From: Actinomycetota bacterium | GTDB taxonomy: Bacteria; Actinomycetota; Actinomycetes; Nanopelagicales; Nanopelagicaceae | Reading direction: 5' to 3' | NCBI GenBank assembly: GCA_009700405.1 | Contig: WLMD01000033.1 | Span: forward strand, 1 to 13,138 | Length of the DNA: 13,138 nucleotides | Shown here: positions 8,281-13,138 of the stretch, one piece after another | Numbering within the stretch: position 1 is the first letter of the stretch | Layout of the letters: every line of letters starts with the position of its first letter | Position numbers and translations under genes: made by a program | Notes under the pieces: model-generated | What the model saw: the letters and a program-made list of their open reading frames with translations, nothing else | What the model was told of the DNA's origin: nothing | Databases searched by the model: none

Positions 8281-8924
8281 CAGTTGTTAACTCCTTGGCC
8301 CGTACGAGTCGGCATTGTGAAACCCGTGGATTTTTGGCATTTGATGAGGGCGATTGCAGTGTCAGGATCTGACTGGTCAAATTGGCCAAAACCTCCTGTT
8401 GATTTAATTCCAGCTTTCGTCATGCACGTTTGAAAGGCTTGAAACTTCACTTGATCAAATCCTGCTCCACCATCTCGATTGAAACCGCCAGGAGCTCCAG
8501 TAGGTAGTGCAATCTTGCATGCCTTATATGCTTTGGCCATTTTTGTTGGATCAAAGTTTCCGCGATTAACTCCAGTTGCCGGACGAGTTGGATTAGAAGT
8601 TGGGCGCGCAGCACCTGGTTTTGGAAGTGTTAAACCATTTTTTGATAAACACGAACGTTGTGTCGAAGTGAGATTAGTAAATCGGCCTCCACCATTAACA
8701 ACGCCACTTGGCGCCTTCGGTGCGATAGTTATTTTCACCGTCGGCTTAGCAGAACTTTTTGCACCCGCTGCAGATTTCGCCTTTGTCGCTACCTTTGGCT
8801 TTGGTGTCGCAGATGCTGCGAAGGAACTCGGTACCGTTCCCCCTACAAGTACGGCAGAAGCGACGAGACCGACTCCTATTAAGAATGCGAACCGATACCT
8901 TGCAGAGGACACAGATAGTTTCAT
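8280..8924 (-). CDS. Secreted protein with duplicated two-cysteine module, first gene of the efflux operon
   Basis: Function unknown. The 214 residues begin with a signal peptide (hydrophobic core about 13-30, likely cleaved near SSFA-AS, 34-38), then an Ala/Lys/Pro-rich linker to about 72. The rest holds four cysteines (92, 136, 167, 196) in two similar units. Each has a first Cys in an 'SCLSKNGLTLP' or 'TCMTKAGI' context, a Gly/Pro-rich spacer, an Asp-Pro pair (FDPTKMAKAYKAC, SDPDTAIALIKC), then the second Cys and a short run ending in Pro. The pattern resembles the 'CMRxxGV...DP...AxxxC...P' modules I recall from secreted actinobacterial proteins, often beside MacB-type transporters. Its position and one-base overlap with the adaptor suggest a partner or cargo of the transporter. 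There is no clear ribosome binding site before the ATG, so the transcript may be leaderless or the start less certain. Confidence 0.8.
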   Translation of the reverse strand: MKLSVSSARYRFAFLIGVGLVASAVLVGGTVPSSFAASATPKPKVATKAKSAAGAKSSAKPTVKITIAPKAPSGVVNGGGRFTNLTSTQRSCLSKNGLTLPKPGAARPTSNPTRPATGVNRGNFDPTKMAKAYKACKIALPTGAPGGFNRDGGAGFDQVKFQAFQTCMTKAGIKSTGGFGQFDQSDPDTAIALIKCQKSTGFTMPTRTGQGVNN

Positions 8925-8989
8925 GTGGACACATAACTACTAAAGCCTGTGAAATGAGTGTGAAATTCCCGTCGGCGCTAGGGAAATCT

Positions 8990-9355
8990 TTAGGCCGGAA
9001 TACGTAAAACCTGTCCTGCTTGCACATCTGGAACAGTTAAAGAGTTGGCAGAGACGATCTCATCCACCAATTGGCGAACATCGATGCCGGCTTGACCAGC
9101 TGCGGCATCTGCTGCGATGGACCAGAGAGACTCCCCTGGAGCAACAACAATAGTGAAGTAGGTAGCCGCACCGTCCACGGCTCCTACTGAATCCCCACCT
9201 GATGCTTTCATTGCAAAGCCTGCGCCTAAAACAATAGACAAGGAAAGCACCATGGCCAATCGCGCCAACCGACCGCGACGTGTTAACTTTCGAGCCCCAA
9301 ACCCGGAAGTAGCTACGCGTGGTCGGGACGGATGTGTAAGAGCGATTGTGCTCAT
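8990..9355 (-). CDS. LysM membrane protein, ChiZ/DivS-like (SOS-controlled cell-division regulator candidate)
   Basis: The 121-residue product has a basic N-terminal cytoplasmic part (1-30, rich in Arg), one membrane helix at about 31-50, and an extracytoplasmic LysM domain (about 67-120) with the typical APGESLWSIA start and a closing GQVLRIPA. LysM binds peptidoglycan. The same architecture, divergent from lexA and followed by nrdR, is found for Mycobacterium ChiZ (Rv2719c), and Corynebacterium DivS is a comparable SOS protein; both halt division after DNA damage. A GGAAGG ribosome binding site lies 7 bases before the ATG, and a perfect LexA box covers the predicted transcription start. Role by synteny and architecture is an inference, because LysM proteins are common and sequence identity among these is low. 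Confidence 0.85.
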   Translation of the reverse strand: MSTIALTHPSRPRVATSGFGARKLTRRGRLARLAMVLSLSIVLGAGFAMKASGGDSVGAVDGAATYFTIVVAPGESLWSIAADAAAGQAGIDVRQLVDEIVSANSLTVPDVQAGQVLRIPA

Positions 9356-9389
9356 GGTCTTACCTTCCTCAAACGGCGTTTCGGGAAGT

Positions 9390-9413
9390 TTCGAATCCGT
9401 TGTCTGATTCGAA
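9390..9413. repeat. Inverted repeat in the leader of the LysM gene
   Basis: TTCGAATC (9390-9397) and GATTCGAA (9406-9413) form perfect 8-bp arms around an 8-base spacer. The right arm shares TCGAA with the LexA box. It may be a relic or extra operator half-site, or a hairpin in the 5' leader of the LysM mRNA. Confidence 0.7.
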
Positions 9414-9424
9414 CGCCTGTTCGA
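9409..9424. promoter_or_regulatory. LexA (SOS) box of the LysM gene
   Basis: TCGAACGCCTGTTCGA is a perfect palindrome of the actinobacterial/Gram-positive SOS box (TCGAAC-N4-GTTCGA). It lies just downstream of a minus-strand promoter and covers the expected start of transcription of the LysM gene, so bound LexA would block it. Confidence 0.92.
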
Positions 9425-9432
9425 TAGTGCTA

Positions 9433-9462
9433 TTTATACCCCATCCCACTGACAAAAAGCAA
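9433..9462 (-). promoter_or_regulatory. Predicted sigma-70-type promoter of the LysM gene
   Basis: Reading the minus strand, -35 TTGCTT (9457-9462) and -10 TATAAA (9433-9438) are separated by 18 bases. Transcription would start near 9426, directly before the LexA box, leaving a leader of about 70 bases that contains the inverted repeat at 9390-9413. Confidence 0.6.
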
Positions 9463-9469
9463 GAATAAT

Positions 9470-9485
9470 TCGAACATATGTTTGA
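9470..9485. promoter_or_regulatory. LexA (SOS) box of lexA
   Basis: TCGAACATATGTTTGA differs from the perfect palindrome at one position. It overlaps the -35 element of the predicted lexA promoter, so it fits autorepression by blocking RNA polymerase binding. Being imperfect, it may bind LexA less tightly than the box at 9409-9424. Confidence 0.88.
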
Positions 9486-9517
9486 ATTTTTGGTGAACTT
9501 CCTCTACCTTTATCCCA
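9482..9517 (+). promoter_or_regulatory. Predicted lexA promoter giving a leaderless transcript
   Basis: -35 TTGAAT (9482-9487) and -10 TACCTT (9505-9510) are 17 bases apart. The expected start of transcription is about 9517, which is the A of the ATG chosen for lexA. No ribosome binding site precedes this ATG, in line with leaderless translation, common in Actinobacteria. Confidence 0.6.
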
Positions 9518-10239
9518 TGAGCCCAAAGATGAGCAATGAAGCCTCCTCCCCCCTTCCAACCGGTAATGCAACCGGTAATGAGATCACCGAGCTACCCGAT
9601 GGCCCAGCCGACGAACACGGTCTGACCACACGCCAGCTCAAGATCCTCCAGGTGATCAAGGCCGCCCTGGTAACTAACGGCTACCCGCCTTCTATGCGTG
9701 AAATTGGCGCTGCAGCCGGCCTTACCTCCACCGCCTCTGTCCAATATCAGCTCCAGGCTCTGGAAAAGAAAGGCTTCATCCGTCGCGACCCCACCCGTGG
9801 ACGCGCCATCGAGGTCTTGTTGCCCGGTGAGTCCTCCGAATTTGAAGCCGTCCACGCCGATAAGACCCGCCAGATTCCTCTAGTTGGCCGTATTGCAGCC
9901 GGAGGCCCCGTCCTTGCCGAACAGAACGTTGAAGAAACATTCCCTCTACCTGAATCCATTGTCGGACAAGGTGATCTCTTCATGCTCAAAGTTGTTGGCG
10001 ATTCCATGATTGATGTTGCAATCTGCGATGGCGATTATGTTGTTATTCGTAGTCAGAAAGATTGCGAAAAGGGCGAGATCGTTGCAGCAATGATTGATGG
10101 CGAAGCAACGGTAAAAACTTTCTCCAAGAAAGATGGCCACATCTGGTTGTTACCTGCCAACGATAATTTCGCACCTATTGATGGAGATAACTGCGAGATT
10201 CTAGGAAAGGTCACCGCCGTACTGCGCAGTATTCGATAG
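9517..10239 (+). CDS. lexA: SOS response repressor and self-cleaving protease LexA
   Basis: LexA represses DNA-damage genes and cleaves itself when RecA filaments form. The 240-residue product has an N-terminal extension of about 35 residues, a winged-helix domain (about 36-100; LTTRQLKILQVIKAA, then MREIGAAAGLTSTASV), and an S24 peptidase domain. The cleavage site is Ala128-Gly129 in GRIAAGGPVLA, with catalytic Ser163 in GDSM and Lys200 in ATVK, all intact. I chose the ATG at 9517 over one at 9478, because the latter lies inside the LexA box and upstream of the predicted promoter elements and would add an unusual hydrophobic stretch; an ATG at 9529 is also possible. Third-codon-position GC is about 69% over 9601-9840 but about 41% over 9901-10140, an odd shift within one gene. 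Confidence 0.96.
   Translation: MSPKMSNEASSPLPTGNATGNEITELPDGPADEHGLTTRQLKILQVIKAALVTNGYPPSMREIGAAAGLTSTASVQYQLQALEKKGFIRRDPTRGRAIEVLLPGESSEFEAVHADKTRQIPLVGRIAAGGPVLAEQNVEETFPLPESIVGQGDLFMLKVVGDSMIDVAICDGDYVVIRSQKDCEKGEIVAAMIDGEATVKTFSKKDGHIWLLPANDNFAPIDGDNCEILGKVTAVLRSIR
9557..9580 (+). repeat. Tandem 12-bp repeat inside lexA
   Basis: CAACCGGTAATG occurs twice head to tail (9557-9568 and 9569-9580), encoding repeated TGN(A/E) in the poorly conserved N-terminal extension of LexA. It keeps the frame and probably arose by slippage. Confidence 0.85.
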
Positions 10240-10354
10240 CGGCTCATGCTTTATTACTAAATATATTTTTAAATCCCTTCCGCTTCTGCTCTTAGAGTGA
10301 CAGAGTCGGCGAGCGGTCTGAGACTTCATTCAGCCCCTCATAAAGGAGAGCACT

Positions 10355-10669
10355 ATGGGAAAAGTTATTGAAATGACAGTATGGAAAGCACATCCAGGAA
10401 AAATGAAAGAGATGCTCGCTGTTATGAGCGCAACTCGTACCGTTTTTCTTGCCGCTGGAGTGAGCGAGATTAAAATTGTTGTCGGAGCCGCAGGAAAAGA
10501 TGTTGGCAATGCAACAATGATTCAAACCTTCAAAGGATATGCAGACAATGGCGCAGTCAATGAGGCAATCGGTGACGATGCTGGCGTGAAGGCTCATCAA
10601 GAAAAGTATAAGGATCTTAATATCGGAACTTTCATTTCTCATGACATATATGAGGTCATCGAAGAATAA
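10355..10669 (+). CDS. Small protein, possible dimeric alpha/beta-barrel (ABM-like) fold
   Basis: Function unknown. The 104-residue product has no signal peptide or membrane helix, so it is cytoplasmic. The start VIEMTVWKAHPGKMKEMLAVM has the strand followed by 'PGK...' helix pattern of antibiotic-biosynthesis-monooxygenase-like or NIPSNAP-like ferredoxin folds. A second strand-helix unit follows (EIKIVVGAAGKD, then a strand around ATMIQTF and a helix rich in Asn/Ala/Asp), and a last strand is near YEVIEE. No catalytic residues can be assigned. A good ribosome binding site, AAAGGAG (10342-10348), lies 6 bases before the ATG. The gene stands alone between lexA and a terminator; there is no clear terminator after lexA in the 115-base gap, so read-through from lexA is possible. 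Fold assignment is by pattern only. Confidence 0.75.
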   Translation: MGKVIEMTVWKAHPGKMKEMLAVMSATRTVFLAAGVSEIKIVVGAAGKDVGNATMIQTFKGYADNGAVNEAIGDDAGVKAHQEKYKDLNIGTFISHDIYEVIEE

Positions 10670-10689
10670 ATTCTACAAATGTGCATGAG

Positions 10690-10727
10690 TAAGCCCCGCG
10701 GGAAAATTCTGCGGGGCTTAACTTTTA
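10690..10727. terminator. Rho-independent terminator between converging genes
   Basis: TAAGCCCCGC (10690-10699) pairs with GCGGGGCTTA (10711-10720), a GC-rich 10-bp stem with an 11-base loop, followed by ACTTTTA on the plus strand. It ends the small gene on the plus strand. On the minus strand there is no U-run after the stem, so stopping the facing hydrolase operon is less certain. Confidence 0.85.
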
Positions 10728-10740
10728 CCAATCATTACAA

Positions 10741-11871
10741 CTACAACTTATTGGCAGCCTTGAGTCTGGCAACTACGTGATCGTGTGGCAGGGCGTAACT
10801 CATGTGCCCATTTCGCCCAACCATATTTTCATTTGAAACCAGCGCGTTTACAACCGCCTCTTCAACGGCTTGCACGGCTGCAGTGTAAAAGGGATCCATA
10901 CGGCCCCACTGAATTGATCTCATCTGGTCGTAATCATTCTCTGTTGCCTGCGATATTGGAAATGCACTATTGAGTGAGCCTTCATTGGCAGTTGAGAATG
11001 CCATAAAGATATCCCCAGAAAAATGACTCCCTGCTGTTCCAGTCCGTGCAAGCCCTAGCGGTACTCGCTTTGCAAGTGCCTTGCATTGGGCAGGTAGCAA
11101 TGGCGCATTCGTTGCAATAACGCAGATGACGGAACCGGCACCACCAGGAACTTTTGCATTAGCTCGCTCTTGACTAAACCAATCGGTCTCATCCATAGGG
11201 TTTGGTATATCTAAATCTCCCATCGAAACGCCCGCAATTGATAACTCTCCACGTGCGCCAAAGTTGGATTGCACAAATGCAGCAACGACGTACTCTTCTT
11301 TGCCGTAACTAACCATGCGCGAAGATGTTCCGTTTCCACCTTTGAACCCATAGCAATTCATTCCTGTTCCGCCACCAATTGAGCCTTCTTGAACGCTGCC
11401 AGTTGTGGCGCTATCTATTGCTTGACCTGCGTGCTCGGTCTTTACATGCGGACCATTAATATCATTGAGGTACCCATCCCACGTTTCGGCGACGACTGGC
11501 AACAACCATGCAGTCGCCAACTCAGGTTTATTCTGATTGATCCAATCGATAACTCCGCGATGCACTGTGCCAACTGCATGAGTATTTGTAATCATGATGG
11601 GCATTGCTAGGGCGCCAGTTTCTTCCACCCAAGTAGTTCCTGTCATCTCGCCGTTACCATTGAGTGAATAGAACGCAGCGGCGCATGCCACCCCCACTTT
11701 GTCTTTTCCTCGTGGCAAAATTGCAGTCACACCAGTACGAACGTTTTCTCCGCTATTGCGTGTTACGTAACCAACTTCAATGCCAGGTACATCTGTGATT
11801 GCATTTAAAGTGCCCGGGGTGCCCCCAAAAGGGATTCCAAGAGTGCGCGCACGGATTGCTCTCTCTGACAT
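10741..11871 (-). CDS. P1-family self-processing aminopeptidase, DmpA-like (L-aminopeptidase / D-amidase-esterase)
   Basis: This is an N-terminal-nucleophile hydrolase made as a precursor that cuts itself. DmpA of Ochrobactrum releases N-terminal residues from peptides and also acts on D-amino acid amides and esters. The 376 residues match the family end to end: N-terminal LGIPFGGTPGTLNAITDVPG, the glycine-rich EGSIGGGTGMNCYGFKGG (162-179), Asn203 in QSNFGARGEL, and the self-cleavage site Gly246-Ser247 before VICVIATNAPLLP. Ser247 becomes the nucleophile. No signal peptide is seen, so it is cytoplasmic. It starts 5 bases after the stop of the dppA-like gene with only a weak ribosome binding site, so translation probably depends on coupling. 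Exact substrate, L- or D-peptide, is not decided by sequence; the neighbours point to D-amino-acid peptides. Confidence 0.93.
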   Translation of the reverse strand: MSERAIRARTLGIPFGGTPGTLNAITDVPGIEVGYVTRNSGENVRTGVTAILPRGKDKVGVACAAAFYSLNGNGEMTGTTWVEETGALAMPIMITNTHAVGTVHRGVIDWINQNKPELATAWLLPVVAETWDGYLNDINGPHVKTEHAGQAIDSATTGSVQEGSIGGGTGMNCYGFKGGNGTSSRMVSYGKEEYVVAAFVQSNFGARGELSIAGVSMGDLDIPNPMDETDWFSQERANAKVPGGAGSVICVIATNAPLLPAQCKALAKRVPLGLARTGTAGSHFSGDIFMAFSTANEGSLNSAFPISQATENDYDQMRSIQWGRMDPFYTAAVQAVEEAVVNALVSNENMVGRNGHMSYALPHDHVVARLKAANKL

Positions 11872-11876
11872 TGCAC

Positions 11877-12704
11877 TTATCCGTAAACTGCGTCGCGACT
11901 GTTATTGCCAAGAATCGTGACCGCTTCAAAACATCTGAGCACTTCTTCCATAGTGTCGAATGTATATGTCGCCTCGCGCGTACCTGTTTGATGCACTCCA
12001 GGAATATGAGTGGCGGCAATAACTTGATTTGCCCCAGCAAATTCGATGCGCATCGTGTAAGGACCTTTAGCTAGATTCGGTTTGCGGACCCGCGATAGAC
12101 CATCTCGTGCGGCGCTTTTGATAATCTCGAAAGTCTTCTCGGGTGGAATGAGTTCGGCAGTAAATCTATCGATACACCTTTTTACTACGGCATAACCCGC
12201 ATCAGGGGCATACCGCTTGGCATCCTCGATAGTGAGGTCATCTCCACTGATAAGAACAACTGGGACTCCTAATTCGGCAGCATAGAGCGCGTTTATATAC
12301 CCCTCGCTGCAGATCTCCTCATTTAACCAAATGGCGTTGTATATGTCACCAGAGTAGGTGTGAGACATGATTCCTTGCTGGCCTGCTGCAGTGTGATAAC
12401 CAATGAAGGCAAGTGCATCGGTATCTTTAGTTACACCTTCAGCCATGCAGTGCTTTTTGTGTCTACCAGAGATTAAGGTGGCACGAGGATCAAGTAGGTC
12501 AACGACTACATTCTCCATATTTGCATGGGAATCATTGACCACGATATTGCGAGCACCTGCCTCAAAAAATCCCGCAATTGCAGCATTTACATCCGCTGTC
12601 ATGATCTTTCGAAAATGATTCCACCCCGCAGAGCCAGGATTAACATCTGCTGGCGAAGTAACTCCGCTAATGCCTTCCATATCTGCTGATATGACTACAT
12701 TCAT
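11877..12704 (-). CDS. dppA: M55-family D-aminopeptidase, DppA-like
   Basis: This zinc peptidase family removes N-terminal D-amino acids, D-Ala above all, from short peptides. The 275-residue product has the family motif SADMEG at the N-terminus, and key residues fall on the same numbers as in Bacillus subtilis DppA: zinc ligands Asp8, Glu10, His60 (NDSH) and His104 (GYHT), and the presumed catalytic His115 in MSHT. The last zinc ligand is probably Glu134 (SEGYINAL), one position off. No signal peptide is present. AGAAGG lies 7 bases before the ATG, and the ATG overlaps the TGA of the upstream serine hydrolase (ATGA), so the genes are coupled. The likely role is to take D-Ala from imported cell-wall peptides; the physiological substrate here is inferred. 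Confidence 0.93.
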   Translation of the reverse strand: MNVVISADMEGISGVTSPADVNPGSAGWNHFRKIMTADVNAAIAGFFEAGARNIVVNDSHANMENVVVDLLDPRATLISGRHKKHCMAEGVTKDTDALAFIGYHTAAGQQGIMSHTYSGDIYNAIWLNEEICSEGYINALYAAELGVPVVLISGDDLTIEDAKRYAPDAGYAVVKRCIDRFTAELIPPEKTFEIIKSAARDGLSRVRKPNLAKGPYTMRIEFAGANQVIAATHIPGVHQTGTREATYTFDTMEEVLRCFEAVTILGNNSRDAVYG

Positions 12705-13138
12705 TTCTCTGCCTTCTTCACGTTAAGTGTTTGAATACGAATCGGAGTTATCGGGTTAAGGCGAATTTCGCATCTAAGGGATCCTGATTTCCCTGGAATA
12801 TCCCAGAGGAAATGAAGAGGCGAATCTGAAGCGCTCTTTGCTTCATTGAGTGATTCTGAAGCGGTAAGTCCACCCACTTCATCAATGAGTTTTTTGATGT
12901 TTGATTCTCTTTCTGCAAAGGGAACATCCATTTCAACGTTCTCTTCAAAGATTTCGTTAGCTAGGCTCGCGCTCCATTGACGAACCAAGGAATCCGCCTG
13001 CTTAGCTAGCTCGTATGTTTGTGGCCACTTATCTTCAAGAGGTAATTCGAATCCGGCTTTCTCTAATGCGTAATCCAAAATTCCTGTGGCTGTTGCCCAG
13101 GCACCTGAATATGTTGCATTTTCAAGAACGACCACCGA
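12701..13138 (-). CDS. Probable beta-lactamase-type serine hydrolase, C-terminal part
   Basis: Only the last 145 or so codons are in the window and the frame stays open at the right edge, so the true start lies outside; the GTG at 13135 is an internal Val. The segment VVVLENATYSGAWATATGILDYALEKAG resembles the final strand and helix of class C beta-lactamase/penicillin-binding folds ('vavlaN.....a..ia..il'). A second segment, SASLANEIFEENVEMDVPF, resembles the C-terminal tail 'aLAdrif..N..LD.p...R' that I recall from actinobacterial serine hydrolases. The catalytic SxxK and YxN boxes would be upstream and cannot be checked. It ends with an ATGA overlap into the D-aminopeptidase gene. In this context a D-peptide hydrolase or D-aminopeptidase is plausible, but this is inference. 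Confidence 0.6.
   Translation of the reverse strand, partial: SVVVLENATYSGAWATATGILDYALEKAGFELPLEDKWPQTYELAKQADSLVRQWSASLANEIFEENVEMDVPFAERESNIKKLIDEVGGLTASESLNEAKSASDSPLHFLWDIPGKSGSLRCEIRLNPITPIRIQTLNVKKAEK

Noticed and set aside
4142..8924. Bacteriocin or lantibiotic export/immunity locus
   Set aside because: No modification enzyme, no short precursor peptide with a leader and no peptidase domain in the ATPase; the Cys protein is a normal secreted protein with a signal peptide.
8966..8985. Hairpin after the LysM gene as a terminator
   Set aside because: The stem is only about 5 bp with a 10-base loop and a poor U-run, too weak to call.
9478..9516. Upstream ATG extension of lexA
   Set aside because: The ATG lies inside the LexA box and before the predicted promoter elements, and the added residues do not resemble LexA.

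Overview
The window looks like a chromosomal piece from a small-genome, AT-leaning actinobacterium, most likely a freshwater planktonic lineage of the acI/Nanopelagicales type. This rests on protein flavour, the lexA / LysM / nrdR / nrdJ neighbourhood typical of Actinobacteria, the actinobacterial-type LexA operators and very tight gene packing. It is an inference without a database search. UGA is used as an ordinary stop. I see no tRNA, rRNA, CRISPR array, insertion sequence or phage gene, and no gene-free stretch longer than 300 bases.

Layout: (1) 2-406 (+): the 3' end of a fasciclin (FAS1) domain protein, closed by a strong bidirectional terminator. (2) 526-9355 (-): a long co-directional run. 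In transcription order it is a LysM membrane protein resembling the SOS cell-division inhibitors ChiZ/DivS, then a five-gene, overlap-coupled MacB-type ABC operon (secreted Cys-repeat protein, membrane-fusion adaptor, ATPase, permease, membrane-anchored OB-like protein), then nrdR and nrdJ (regulator and B12-dependent class II ribonucleotide reductase). (3) 9356-9516: a divergent control region with two LexA boxes between the LysM gene and lexA. (4) lexA (+), then a small alpha/beta-barrel-like protein (+) and a terminator. (5) 10741-13138 (-): a coupled operon of three hydrolases: the end of a probable beta-lactamase-type serine hydrolase, an M55 D-aminopeptidase (DppA) and a P1-family self-processing aminopeptidase (DmpA-like).

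How it fits together: lexA, the LysM gene, nrdR and nrdJ form a DNA-damage and dNTP-supply neighbourhood. LexA would repress itself and the divergent LysM gene through the two boxes. NrdR would repress nrdR-nrdJ through a pair of NrdR boxes spaced exactly 31 bp apart. The efflux operon lies between the LysM gene and nrdR, a place where many actinobacteria have no such genes. No convincing terminator separates it from either side, so SOS-driven read-through is possible. The hydrolase operon suggests trimming or scavenging of peptides that contain D-amino acids.

The most unusual part is the efflux operon. Its secreted first protein has a duplicated two-cysteine module, its adaptor has a cysteine pair at the predicted tip of a very long helical hairpin, and its permease has two extracytoplasmic cysteines. 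Its last gene is a glycine-rich membrane-anchored protein. Together these may form an uncharacterised cell-surface complex.
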